A DNA stretch of 9,801 nucleotides from Phycisphaerae bacterium (GTDB lineage: Bacteria; Planctomycetota; Phycisphaerae; Sedimentisphaerales; Anaerohalosphaeraceae). The DNA lies in NCBI GenBank assembly GCA_021736615.1, contig JAIPFN010000221.1:1-9801 (forward strand). Direction: 5' to 3'. The notes under the pieces were generated by a model. That model saw nothing but the letters and a program-made list of their open reading frames with translations, ran no database searches and was not told where the DNA came from. The position numbers and the translations under genes were made by a program. Positions 1 through 7,370 of the stretch are shown here, in pieces; the first letter of the stretch is position 1; each line of letters opens with the position of its first letter.

Positions 1-1
1 G

Positions 2-730
2 GATTACGATATTCCAAAAGAAAAACCGCCGGTACCGGACACCTTGGACTGGGATAAGTGGCTCGGACCGGCCCCGGTTCGTGATTATCACCCGACATAT
101 CACCCCGGCCGTTGGCGCGCGTGGTATGATTTCGGTTGCGGTATGATGGGCGACCGTGGCGTACATACTTTGGACTCTGTGTTTATGGCACTAAAGCTTA
201 AACAGCCGCACTCGGTCAGTGCGAGCGTTTCAAATCTCAATAAGCAGACCCATCCGATCAGCTCGATAGTCAATTATTACTTTGACGAACGAGAAGGTCT
301 CCCGCCGGTCAAGCTTACCTGGTACGAAGGCATTGAAGCACCGCGTCCGGAAGAACTTGAAGACAGACGCAAACTGTATGGTCAGGGCGGAGTTCTTTTC
401 AAAGGCGAAAAGGCCACGATCATGTGCGGTGTTTACGGCAACGATCCGCGGATCATACCGGAAGTCAAACACAAGGCTTATACGCAGCCGGAAGAAACGA
501 TCCCCCGCATCACAACCAGCCATGAGATGGAATGGGTCAACGCGATCAAAGAGGGCCGAAAGGCTTCTGCCGATTTCGAGTATTCCGGTCCTTTGACAGA
601 GTTCGTACTGCTCGGCAACCTGGCAAAACGCGTTCAGTCGATAATTCGCTACGATGCCGAAAACATGAAGATTACCAACAACGATACGGCAAACGCAATG
701 ATGCACAAAGAATACAGAACCGGCTGGTAA
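2..730 (+). CDS. Gfo/Idh/MocA family oxidoreductase, C-terminal part (5' end off window)
   Basis: This gene is cut by the left edge: the frame is open from base 2 and runs to TAA at 728-730, so the N-terminal NAD(P)-binding Rossmann domain is missing. What remains is the C-terminal substrate-binding alpha/beta domain. It opens with the family-typical segment LDWDKWLGPAP, followed by WYDFGCG and then GDRGVHTLD, which corresponds to the GDMGxHxxD signature in which the His and Asp lie near the active site. Such enzymes use NAD(P) to oxidise or reduce sugars, inositols or related polyols; the substrate cannot be read from this part. Planctomycetes carry many paralogues, often with a Tat signal that would lie upstream here. 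The Met usual in GDMG is Arg here. A TTG at 44 is an internal codon, not a convincing start. Transcription ends at the hairpin just downstream. I am confident of the family and not of the substrate. Confidence 0.9.
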   Translation, partial: DYDIPKEKPPVPDTLDWDKWLGPAPVRDYHPTYHPGRWRAWYDFGCGMMGDRGVHTLDSVFMALKLKQPHSVSASVSNLNKQTHPISSIVNYYFDEREGLPPVKLTWYEGIEAPRPEELEDRRKLYGQGGVLFKGEKATIMCGVYGNDPRIIPEVKHKAYTQPEETIPRITTSHEMEWVNAIKEGRKASADFEYSGPLTEFVLLGNLAKRVQSIIRYDAENMKITNNDTANAMMHKEYRTGW

Positions 731-750
731 GCCGAAACGCTTAAAAATAC

Positions 751-797
751 AAAGGGTTTAACGAAACAAGAAACGCAATCGTTAAACCCTTTTTTTT
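751..797 (+). terminator. Strong intrinsic terminator after the oxidoreductase gene
   Basis: A perfect 14-bp inverted repeat (751-764 with 779-792, core GGGTTTAACGA) encloses a 14-nt loop and runs into eight T residues (790-797). It starts 20 nt after the oxidoreductase stop and separates that gene from the phosphatase unit. Confidence 0.92.
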
Positions 798-850
798 GCG
801 TAACAAAATCTGGTTGCATGTTTGAACCTTCCCCATTAAAATGTCGGATA

Positions 851-859
851 TGTTATAGT
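851..859 (+). promoter_or_regulatory. Extended -10 promoter for the PhoD-like gene
   Basis: TGTTATAGT matches the extended -10 pattern TGnTATAAT with one mismatch. It lies between the upstream terminator and the gene, and would place the transcript start near 866, leaving a leader of about 30 nt before the ATG at 896. No good -35 sits at the right distance; TTGAAC at 822-827 is too far from this hexamer. If correct, it rules out the upstream in-frame ATG at 818 as the start. Confidence 0.45.
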
Positions 860-880
860 GAGGTATGTTACAATAAGAAC

Positions 881-887
881 GAAAGGA
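881..887 (+). promoter_or_regulatory. Shine-Dalgarno that sets the PhoD-like start at 896
   Basis: GAAAGGA ends 8 nt before the ATG at 896. The longer in-frame start at 818 has no comparable site, and its 26 extra residues would sit in front of a lipoprotein signal peptide. Confidence 0.75.
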
Positions 888-895
888 TTGGTTTT

Positions 896-2851
896 ATGGT
901 TTTGAAAAGATATTACATCGCCCTGGCTTTTAGTTTTGTTTTGATGACCGGATGTCAACAGGCCGCAATTAACGATCCACAGGTCGCAATTGATTATCAA
1001 AACCCGCACCCGTTTGGACAGGACACCAGGTGGGCCAAAATGTCCGACAATGTTGCTATCGGTCAATGGTGGCAGCCGAACCCTAAGGACAATAAAAGCG
1101 AAGTTCCGATGCGAGAGTGGTTCATTTCTCGCCCTCGAAATAAAGTATTAGCTTTTGCTCTGTATACTCATGACCAAGGCGTGCTAAAACTGACGGCACA
1201 GTGTTTTCCGCTGATGCCGGACGAACCGAAAACCGCCGTGCTGGAATTCAAAGAAAATGGAAAGTGGCAAACCGCTCAAAAACAGACTGTTCAGTACCCC
1301 GGCTGGTCTCTGCATTTCAGAATCAAAAACTGGGACAATACCAAAGACGTTCCATATCGCGTCCGCCTCGGCGATCTTTCAACATTTGAGGGCCTCATCC
1401 GCCACGACCCTGTTGACAAGGATACTGTTGTCGTTGCTGTGATGACAGGCAACTCTCCGAAAGACGAGGAGCGTTATGCTCGCAGAGAACTTGTAGAAAA
1501 CCTTCGCAGGCATGATCCGGACCTTCTGTTCTTTTCTGGTGATCAGTCCTATCTGCATGATGAACACACGTACGGCTGGCTTCAGTTTGGCGTGATGTTT
1601 GCTGATGTAATGAAGGACCGCCCGACGATCTGCATACCGGATGACCATGACGTAGGGCACCCGAATATCTGGGGAGCCGGCGGCATTGTCTCAAAGGGTG
1701 TAGGTGGAGCTGCCGACGGCGGGTATATGTTCCCGGCAAGTTTTGTCAATATGGTTCAGCGGTGTCAGAGCTGGAACCTTCCGGATCCGTTCGACCCGAC
1801 GCCAATTAAGCAGGGCATTACAGTTTACTATACGGACCTGAATCTCGGCGGTATTAGCTTTGCGATTCTTGAGGACCGCAAATTTAAAAGCCAGCCGATG
1901 GGCAACATCCCGCAGATGGGTCCTCGCCCGGACCACATAAACGATCCTTCGTATGATCGCAAATCTGTAGATAAACCCGGTTTGAAACTTCTCGGCGACC
2001 GCCAACTCGAATTCCTCGACCACTGGGCCAGAGACTGGAACGGTGCTCAAATGAAGGTCACGCTTTCTCAGGGACCGTTTTGCGGAGCAGTTCATTTGCA
2101 TGGAAGTCGCAGCAATCGTCTTCTTGCCGATCTCGACTGTAACGGCTGGCCCCAGACCGGACGTAATAAAGCATTGCGAGCATTTCGCCGGGCTAGAGCC
2201 ACTCATCTTGCCGGAGATCAGCACCTGGCATTTGTTGTCCAGAATGGTATTGAAAGTCATCGTGACGGGCCATTTGTTTTTTGCAGCCCGGCACTTGTGA
2301 ACACTATCTACGGCCGCTGGTGGTGGCCGTTGGATGAAAAGGCTGGCGCAGGTGCACCGATCAAATCTGCTCTTCCATGGGTAGGTGATTACGAAGATGG
2401 ACTCGGTAATAAGATCACAATGAATGCCTACGCAAACCCCGAACCGAAAAGTAATTCCGAGCTTAAATCCGATATTACAAGAGAAAACCGCGGAGATGGA
2501 TATGGATTGGCATATTTTCATAAGTCCAGTGGTGAGATAAAATTCGAATGCTGGCCGCGTTTTGCAGACCTTTCCAAAGGCGATGCTGCTCAGTTTGCCG
2601 GCTGGCCCGTTACTGTCAACACCGCTGACAATGACGGACGCAAACCGGTCGGATATTTAAACGAAGTTAAGCTTCCTGTAGAAAACGCAGTCGTAGAACT
2701 GACCAACGAAAAAACCGGCGAACTGATCTACTGCTACCGGGTAAAAGGAAAAACCTTCAAAGCGCCTGTTTACACAAATGACAAGCATACATTAAAAGCA
2801 GGCAAAAACAAAGCGACCCAAATCCTGCTGAAAGGTGCCGTGCCGAAATAG
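896..2851 (+). CDS. PhoD-like alkaline phosphatase/metallophosphoesterase, lipoprotein
   Basis: This 651-residue protein appears to be an exported phosphomono- or phosphodiesterase of the PhoD-like branch of calcineurin-type metallophosphoesterases. The start at 896 gives a basic n-region (VLKRYY), a hydrophobic stretch and the lipobox LMTGC, with Cys20 as the acylated residue, so it should be membrane-anchored outside the cytoplasm. Metal-site motifs follow in the expected order: SGDQSY (Asp216), PDDHDVG (Asp249, Asp250, His251, Asp252) and HLAGDQH (His437, Asp441, His443). An N-terminal region (about 50-170) that looks beta-rich precedes the catalytic core, as in PhoD proteins. The extra C-terminal region (about 530-651) could be a small beta domain; I do not recognise it. 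The M64 peptidase gene follows after 70 nt with no terminator between, so the two are probably co-transcribed. The substrate is not readable; phosphate scavenging is the usual role of the family. Confidence 0.85.
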   Translation: MVLKRYYIALAFSFVLMTGCQQAAINDPQVAIDYQNPHPFGQDTRWAKMSDNVAIGQWWQPNPKDNKSEVPMREWFISRPRNKVLAFALYTHDQGVLKLTAQCFPLMPDEPKTAVLEFKENGKWQTAQKQTVQYPGWSLHFRIKNWDNTKDVPYRVRLGDLSTFEGLIRHDPVDKDTVVVAVMTGNSPKDEERYARRELVENLRRHDPDLLFFSGDQSYLHDEHTYGWLQFGVMFADVMKDRPTICIPDDHDVGHPNIWGAGGIVSKGVGGAADGGYMFPASFVNMVQRCQSWNLPDPFDPTPIKQGITVYYTDLNLGGISFAILEDRKFKSQPMGNIPQMGPRPDHINDPSYDRKSVDKPGLKLLGDRQLEFLDHWARDWNGAQMKVTLSQGPFCGAVHLHGSRSNRLLADLDCNGWPQTGRNKALRAFRRARATHLAGDQHLAFVVQNGIESHRDGPFVFCSPALVNTIYGRWWWPLDEKAGAGAPIKSALPWVGDYEDGLGNKITMNAYANPEPKSNSELKSDITRENRGDGYGLAYFHKSSGEIKFECWPRFADLSKGDAAQFAGWPVTVNTADNDGRKPVGYLNEVKLPVENAVVELTNEKTGELIYCYRVKGKTFKAPVYTNDKHTLKAGKNKATQILLKGAVPK

Positions 2852-2908
2852 ATACGCGCCGCTGATAACACTATTTGCCATGGGTTGTTTTGTCGTCCTC
2901 GTATGCAC

Positions 2909-2914
2909 AGGAGA
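2909..2914 (+). promoter_or_regulatory. Shine-Dalgarno that sets the M64 peptidase start at 2922
   Basis: AGGAGA lies 7 nt before the ATG at 2922. The frame is open from an ATG at 2835 that overlaps the phosphatase gene, but only the 2922 start has this site and gives a clean signal peptide. Confidence 0.8.
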
Positions 2915-2921
2915 TATTATT

Positions 2922-4205
2922 ATGAAATCCTTAATCAATTATGTTCTTTTCGTTCTGCTTGTCCCCTTTGCTTACGCGCAGGCCGCTGACTTTGCAGATT
3001 ACTTTGAAGATGCGACCATGCGTATTGACTATTTCCACACGGCCAATGCCGCTTGCGATGAGATTTCTATCGATAGGATCTACATCACCGGCACCTGGGC
3101 TGGAAACCCAAAGAAGTTACTGTCACCGACCGAGAACGGGAAATATGCGATTAAGGTTGTTGACGCTGCCTCCAATAAACTTATCTATAGCCGTCACTTC
3201 CTGGATATCGTCTTTGAGTACAAAGGCACAGAACCTGCCAAACAGGGCCTCAAGCGAACCTACCATCAAACCGCACTGATTCCCTGCCCAAGACAACCGG
3301 TCCTGCTGACAATCGAACGCCGTGACAAACATCATAAGTTGCATTCTGTTTTCAGCCAAATCATCGATCCCAATGACAGGCGTGTTAAGAGAGAGTCTTC
3401 TTCTACGCTTGACAAGACTTTTGTCATTGTCAAAAACGGCCCGCCCCATGATTTTGTCGATCTGGTATTTGTCGCAGAGGGCTATACGAGTGATGAGTTT
3501 GACAAATTCAGGAAGGATTCGCAGCGTTTTGTGGACTATCTTTTTTCGGTCAAGCCTTTTGCCGCGTTGAAGAATAAATTTAATATCTCCGGCGTATTTC
3601 GCCCCTCCGCCCAAAGCGGTGTGGATATTCCGATTGAACGCATTTACAAAAATACGGCGGTCGGTGCCTCCTACGACACGTTTGGATCTGGCGCGTATGT
3701 CACTGTCTTTGACAATAAAGCCATGCGGGATATCGCCGGCATGGTACCTTACGACCACGTGATCATCCTTGCCAATACCGAAATGTACGGCGGCAGCGGT
3801 TTCTATAACAGTTACACTCTTTTCACCTCAGACAACAAACGCAGTGCCGAGATATTCACTCACGAACTCGGGCACGGCCTTGCCGGCCTTGCCGATGAGT
3901 ATATTGCTGAATCCTACTTCGATGTCTATTACACTCGCGGTGTCGAACCGCTTGAGCCGAATATAACCGCTTATCTGAATCCCGGCCATGTCAAATGGGC
4001 CTGCTTGGTTTCGCCGTCAGCGCCCATGCCTACGCCAGCCAAAGAAGAATACAACAATACGGTCGGCTTGTTTGAAGGAGCAGGCTACACCAAAACCGGA
4101 ATGTACCGATCCTGCCGTCATTGCGTAATGGGTGCCGGCGGACTACCGTACTGCAAAGCCTGCCAGGACGCGATAGAAAAAGTGGTTCAGTATTACACTA
4201 ACTAA
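2922..4205 (+). CDS. Secreted M64 family zinc metallopeptidase (IgA peptidase M64-like)
   Basis: The 427-residue product has a Sec signal peptide at its N-terminus (hydrophobic core VLFVLLVPFAYA, likely cut near AYAQA). About 150 residues resemble the N-terminal beta domain of M64 proteins. The catalytic domain then starts around DFVDLVFVAEGYT. The zinc site is HELGHGLAGLADEY: His314 and His318 with catalytic Glu315, and Asp325 as the third ligand, which matches the HExxHxxGxxD pattern of M64. The C-terminus keeps the family's LFEGAGY and GMYRSC segments and ends with cysteine pairs CRHC and CKAC, which may form disulfides or a structural metal site. M64 includes a Clostridium ramosum IgA protease, but most members have unknown substrates, so IgA cleavage should not be assumed in an environmental bacterium. 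The gene sits 70 nt behind the phosphatase gene in the same direction. Confidence 0.92.
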   Translation: MKSLINYVLFVLLVPFAYAQAADFADYFEDATMRIDYFHTANAACDEISIDRIYITGTWAGNPKKLLSPTENGKYAIKVVDAASNKLIYSRHFLDIVFEYKGTEPAKQGLKRTYHQTALIPCPRQPVLLTIERRDKHHKLHSVFSQIIDPNDRRVKRESSSTLDKTFVIVKNGPPHDFVDLVFVAEGYTSDEFDKFRKDSQRFVDYLFSVKPFAALKNKFNISGVFRPSAQSGVDIPIERIYKNTAVGASYDTFGSGAYVTVFDNKAMRDIAGMVPYDHVIILANTEMYGGSGFYNSYTLFTSDNKRSAEIFTHELGHGLAGLADEYIAESYFDVYYTRGVEPLEPNITAYLNPGHVKWACLVSPSAPMPTPAKEEYNNTVGLFEGAGYTKTGMYRSCRHCVMGAGGLPYCKACQDAIEKVVQYYTN

Positions 4206-4742
4206 TGGCAATTAAAAGGCTCAGGGGGTTGTTGAAAAAGTTGGTTACTTGCCTTTTTAACCTGATCAATTAGTTGTTTTTTTAACTTAAATAATCAGTC
4301 ATTAAGACGTCAATAACTTTGATATTATAAAAAAGGTTCTCATCCAATAAAGTTGGTAAATCATGTGTCCTGAATGTAAAAATTAAAATGCAAAAATCAA
4401 AATGACAAATAAAAACTTAAAAATATAACCCAGCCTCGACGGGAAAACATGGTTTATCGTTCTTTTGGGCCTATTTTGAATGTCACTATTGCCATCTCTA
4501 CATATTTCCAGAAAGCGGTTTTAGTTCAGTAAGTTTCATGAGAGTTCAATATGGCTTGTCAAGCAGTTTCGCTTTTTGCAAAAACCAGGCAGACCGCCAA
4601 TTTTGATTTTTAATTTGTCATTTTAATCTTTAATTTTTGATTTTTCATTTATACAATACATTTTGAGCCAACTTTTTGGGAGTTGAACCATAAAAAAAAG
4701 ACCGTACCTCCTTCCTTTACCGAGTTTCTGAGGAAATTCTCC
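4206..4742. repeat. AT-rich non-coding region with inverted repeats (possible MITE-like element)
   Basis: No credible gene is present. The outer inverted pair is AAAAAGTTGG (4235-4244) and CCAACTTTTT (4668-4677). Nested inside is a second inverted pair: AAAATGACAAAT (4399-4410) and ATTTGTCATTTT (4613-4624), each flanked by similar runs of A/T with TCAAAA or TTAAAA steps, so that the loosely related arms span about 35-50 nt each. The less AT-rich middle (about 4430-4600) shows no reading frame or RNA that I recognise. The arrangement could be a non-autonomous element or a genomic repeat family; a chance match in AT-rich DNA is possible for the inner arms. Confidence 0.4.
4214..4258 (+). terminator. 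Weak candidate terminator after the M64 gene
   Basis: AAAAGGC (4214-4220) can pair with GCCTTTT (4251-4257), ending in a run of five T. The stem is only 7 bp and the loop is 30 nt, so this is weaker than the other terminators in the window, but it is correctly placed 8 nt after the stop. Confidence 0.3.
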
Positions 4743-4771
4743 TTGAATGTTCTAGAGGAAAGCTTTACAAT
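4743..4771 (+). promoter_or_regulatory. Sigma-70-type promoter for the M28 peptidase gene
   Basis: TTGAAT (4743-4748) and TACAAT (4766-4771) are separated by 17 nt, close to the consensus in sequence and exact in spacing. Transcription would start near 4778, giving a leader of about 98 nt. A perfect TATAAT at 4782-4787 just downstream is an alternative -10, without a clear -35. Confidence 0.55.
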
Positions 4772-4864
4772 AACAAAGTCCTATAATAACAGCTTTCAGG
4801 CAGTTATCCATGCAGTTGTTTTCGATAAGCAGTTGGCACGTGGATTTTATCCGCATATTTCTTG

Positions 4865-4870
4865 AAGGAG
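4865..4870 (+). promoter_or_regulatory. Shine-Dalgarno that sets the M28 peptidase start at 4876
   Basis: AAGGAG stands 5 nt before the ATG at 4876 and only 2 nt before the adjacent in-frame ATG at 4873, so 4876 is preferred. The longer start at 4810 has no site and would put 22 unsuitable residues ahead of the signal peptide. Confidence 0.7.
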
Positions 4871-4875
4871 AGATG

Positions 4876-6009
4876 ATGAAAAGACAGATCATAAGCAGTT
4901 TAATACTTGCAGCGTTAATCGGTTTCTCTCTTGTCAATTCTGCGGCGGCACTGACTGACTGCCCGTCTGCGGACCTCAACAATGACTGTTTTGTAGATAT
5001 AGACGATTTAGCCATTTTCAGCATCCTGTGGCTCGAAGAATACGATTTAAATGATTTTGCTATATTGTCAAAACAGTGGCAGACCGGCGACCGAATACAG
5101 GGAATCGTTAACAGCGTTTATGTTAAGCGATACCAGCGATACTATTTCGACATTGAAGACAGCGGACTCGGTTTATACGGCGGCCCCTACTACGATCAGG
5201 GTTTTCGAAACCGCGACGGCTGGAAGGGCCTCGGTACCCTCGGCAATCAGGAAGCCCGTTTGTACATCTCTGACCAGTTCGACGCTTTGGGGCTGACTGT
5301 CTCCATTCAGGGAGAATACTTAAACGTCGTCGGCGAACTGACCGGAACAAAAAATCCCGACAAGATATATATCATCGGTGCCCATTACGATCACATAGGA
5401 GGTGAAAGGCCCGGCGGTGACGATAATGCCTCGGGCACAGCCGGTGTTCTGGAGGCAGCTCATATCCTGAGCCAGTACAAGTTCGAATCAACCATCCATT
5501 TCATTTGCTTCAATGCCGAAGAAGATGGATTAAAGGGGAGCAACGACTACCTCGCCAACCTCCCGGCAGGCAAGAGCATCTCAGGCATGATCAATATGGA
5601 TATGATCCTGCGTCCCGGATCGGATGCCAGTCCAAATGCCGTTATCGATGCCGACCTCGAGATCATACCCAATTTCCCCGAGTCAATTGCCTGGTGCCAT
5701 GCTTTTCAGCAGGCCGCAGCCGATTATGTTCCTTCCATGGTTGTTGATGAAACAATTAATTACTATAATGGAAACGACAGCGACCATGCACCGTTCGTCA
5801 GGGCTGGCCTTCCGGCTTTTCTGATCATTGAAAATTCTGGAACAGAAATATGGGGAGGATCAAACGACTACTACCACACGTACGAGGACGCCTCTGACCG
5901 CCTTGCAAACTCAAGTCCCAGCGGAGTAACATATGATTACAATTTCGCTGCCGACATCGTAAAAGCATCAGTAGCCCTGACCGCACAAGAAGCAATACTG
6001 GTTCCCTGA
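4876..6009 (+). CDS. Secreted M28 family aminopeptidase-like protein with N-terminal dockerin-like EF-hand
   Basis: The 377-residue product is predicted to be a di-zinc exopeptidase acting outside the cytoplasm. Residues 1-25 are a Sec signal peptide (MKRQ, hydrophobic core, AAA). Residues 33-68 form a dockerin-like module: a full calcium loop DLNNDCFVDIDDL (Asp33, Asn35, Asp37, Asp41, Asp44) with its helix, then a shortened second half DLNDFAILSKQW that lacks a loop. The catalytic domain (about 75-370) keeps all M28 metal positions: AHYDH (His170), GGDDNASG (Asp182/183), NAEED (Glu215 as general base, Glu216 as ligand), NMD (Asp242) and YYHTYED (His334). It belongs to the leucyl/glutaminyl-aminopeptidase-like branch; the substrate is unknown. 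The dockerin-like module usually sits at the C-terminus of planctomycete proteins, so its N-terminal place is uncommon. The last four codons, including TGA, lie in a 137-bp tandem duplication. Confidence 0.92.
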   Translation: MKRQIISSLILAALIGFSLVNSAAALTDCPSADLNNDCFVDIDDLAIFSILWLEEYDLNDFAILSKQWQTGDRIQGIVNSVYVKRYQRYYFDIEDSGLGLYGGPYYDQGFRNRDGWKGLGTLGNQEARLYISDQFDALGLTVSIQGEYLNVVGELTGTKNPDKIYIIGAHYDHIGGERPGGDDNASGTAGVLEAAHILSQYKFESTIHFICFNAEEDGLKGSNDYLANLPAGKSISGMINMDMILRPGSDASPNAVIDADLEIIPNFPESIAWCHAFQQAAADYVPSMVVDETINYYNGNDSDHAPFVRAGLPAFLIIENSGTEIWGGSNDYYHTYEDASDRLANSSPSGVTYDYNFAADIVKASVALTAQEAILVP

Positions 6010-6272
6010 CAGCAAACCAAAACAAACTGATCTTTTTGGTGTGTATTGAAGGTATAAATTAAAGGTTTTTGCTAGAAATTGGATTTCAGGCTAACCTCTC
6101 TCCGCTAACCGAATAGAACAGTACGCTATGTCGACTGGTTCCCTGACAGCAAACCAAAACAAACTGATCTTTTTGGTGTGTATTGAAGGTATAAATTAAA
6201 GGTTTTTGCTAGAAATTGGATTTCAGGCTAACCTCTCTCCGCTAACCGAATAGAACAGTACGCTATGTCGAC
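5997..6272 (+). repeat. Perfect 137-bp tandem duplication
   Basis: Bases 5997-6135 are repeated without a mismatch at 6134-6272, giving a period of 137 with a 2-nt (AC) overlap at the junction. The first copy begins in the last codons of the M28 gene (CTG GTT CCC TGA), so the second carries an orphan copy of the gene's end. Each unit holds a weak AT-rich hairpin (ACCAAAA 6016-6022 with TTTTGGT 6034-6040 in copy 1), a GCTAACC direct repeat 14 nt apart, and ends with TGTCGAC. Identity suggests a recent event or an assembly artefact. Confidence 0.97.
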
Positions 6273-6541
6273 GAGCGACATTCTGGCTATACATATACTA
6301 TAGATAAGGTGAAACCTCTGAGTTTTTCAGCATTAAAATTTCAACTGAACGCTAATTCCAAAATCTTAAAACTTAACGTTGAGCAAAGCGAAATCAGAGC
6401 CTGTCCCGGCTTTACGTCGAAACTTAAAACTTTAAACGAATGTACGCAGAGCGGATATTCCACCTTTGTTGAATTTAGTTTCCAGAATTTTCAGCCGTTC
6501 AAAAAAGTGAAAAAACGCGCAAAAGTAACACAAAAGCGCGC

Positions 6542-6577
6542 AAAAACGTCAATAAATGCAAATTTCTGACGTTTTTT
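6542..6577. terminator. Hairpin terminator, usable from both strands
   Basis: AAAAACGTCA (6542-6551) pairs perfectly with TGACGTTTTT (6567-6576) over a 15-nt loop. Reading +, the stem runs into six T; reading -, into five. It lies about 120 nt beyond the end of the minus-strand EIIA gene and is the first good stop signal after the M28 gene, so it probably separates the convergent units. Confidence 0.6.
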
Positions 6578-6640
6578 GGGCCTAATTTAGCCACAAAACC
6601 GCCCAAAACCATAGGTGGGAAATGTCGACAATGTCCTGAA

Positions 6641-6680
6641 TGGTGGCGAAATGACCCCTGGGATAACGAAATGACTGTTT
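6641..6680 (+). repeat. Two 20-nt units sharing CGAAATGAC (possible insertion-sequence end remnant)
   Basis: CGAAATGAC occurs at 6647-6655 and again at 6667-6675, exactly 20 nt apart, just after TGTCGACA (6623-6630). Short ~20-bp repeats near a terminus that begins with TGT are typical of IS21-family ends. No transposase gene or opposite end is visible here, so this is only a resemblance. Confidence 0.25.
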
Positions 6681-6697
6681 TTTGGGGATAGGTGTGC

Positions 6698-7156
6698 TTA
6701 CTCGTGTTCTTTTTTGTTAATCATGTCGTATACTTCTTCCGCGGAGTTGGAATTCTGGAGTTGCTCTTTGAACTTGTCGTCCAGCATCAGTCTGCTGATC
6801 CTGGCCAAAGCCTGGATATGAGGGCCGGTTCTGTCGGTTGGCGAAGCCAGAAGTACGATGATCGATACCGGTTTCTGGTCGATGCTGTCAAAATCGAGGG
6901 GAGTCTTGGCGATGCCGATCGCCATTACCAGCTCTTTGACGCCGCTGCATTTGCCGTGAGGAATGGCGATTCCGGAGCCAATACCCGTGCTGCGGGTCTG
7001 CTCGCGGATGAGGACGGCCTCGAGAACCATGTCGCGGTCATCTATCTGCTTGGCGGCAGCTAACATGTCCACCAACTCTGTTATAGCTGAATCTTTGTCA
7101 TTACTGGCCAGCGGGACCTTAACGCAGGTCGGCTGTAAAATCTGTGTCAATATCAT
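6698..7156 (-). CDS. PTS EIIA domain protein (fructose/nitrogen-type, PtsN-like)
   Basis: This 152-residue protein is a single EIIA domain of the mannitol/fructose type (PTS_EIIA_2). The phosphorylatable histidine is His67 in GIAIPHGKC, preceded by the conserved LIREQTRSTGIGSG segment (Arg51 near the active site). The segments VLLASP and QALARISRLM match the later strands and helix of the family. It would accept phosphate from HPr in the cytoplasm. No EIIB or EIIC is fused or adjacent, so it is more likely a regulatory phosphocarrier, as EIIA-Ntr proteins are, than part of a sugar transporter. The length is normal for a lone domain. It has its own promoter, separated by a terminator from the B12-fold gene upstream. 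The ATG at 7156 is preceded by a weak GGAAA site about 7 nt away. Confidence 0.92.
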   Translation of the reverse strand: MILTQILQPTCVKVPLASNDKDSAITELVDMLAAAKQIDDRDMVLEAVLIREQTRSTGIGSGIAIPHGKCSGVKELVMAIGIAKTPLDFDSIDQKPVSIIVLLASPTDRTGPHIQALARISRLMLDDKFKEQLQNSNSAEEVYDMINKKEHE

Positions 7157-7210
7157 TGAATTTTTCCGAAAACAAACTCTTTATTAACTCACGTTTAACC
7201 CAAAAGATTG

Positions 7211-7239
7211 AATATACACGATATGCTGGAAAATTACAA
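7211..7239 (-). promoter_or_regulatory. Promoter for the EIIA gene
   Basis: On the minus strand, TTGTAA (7239-7234) and TATATT (7216-7211) are separated by exactly 17 nt. The start would fall near 7204, with a leader of about 48 nt before the ATG at 7156. It lies immediately downstream of the terminator of the preceding minus-strand gene. Confidence 0.55.
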
Positions 7240-7252
7240 TGATTTTTTCTAT

Positions 7253-7296
7253 AAAAAAATCACTCTTGCCCTGGATACCGGCCTGGGCAAGAGTGA
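7253..7296 (-). terminator. Intrinsic terminator of the B12-fold gene
   Basis: Reading the minus strand, TCACTCTTGCCC (7296-7285) pairs perfectly with GGGCAAGAGTGA (7271-7260), a 12-bp stem over a 13-nt loop, followed by seven T (7259-7253). It begins 74 nt after the stop of the gene that ends at 7371. Confidence 0.9.
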
Positions 7297-7370
7297 ATAA
7301 GTAGCTAATTAGCAAGTTTCTGCCCGGACGTTAAATCCTTTTATGCCCGAAGCTGTGTGTATTTTGTCGA

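Larger units (their letters stand above)
6273..6697. other. Intergenic region without a supported gene
   Basis: A GTG-initiated frame (6309-6569, 86 codons) crosses this stretch, but it has no separate ribosome site, no internal Met and no family I recognise. Its end is lysine/arginine-rich (KKVKKRAK then QKRAK, a 21-nt repeat with CGCGCAAAA). It may be a decayed gene or chance. The stretch also holds a terminator hairpin (6542-6577) and short direct repeats near 6641-6680, described separately. Confidence 0.5.

Noticed and set aside
1691..2521. 276-codon minus-strand frame opposite the PhoD-like gene
   Set aside because: It is antisense to a clearly coding region with intact metal-site motifs; it shows no domain of its own.
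3123..3758. 211-codon minus-strand frame opposite the M64 gene
   Set aside because: Antisense shadow of a well-supported peptidase gene.
4683..4865. 60-codon TTG-initiated frame upstream of the M28 gene
   Set aside because: It runs through the promoter and leader of the M28 gene, lacks a ribosome site and has no family resemblance.
6309..6569. 86-codon + strand frame with a Lys/Arg-rich end
   Set aside because: The GTG start overlaps the only AGG-like site, there is no internal Met, and the stop lies inside the terminator stem. A decayed gene cannot be excluded.
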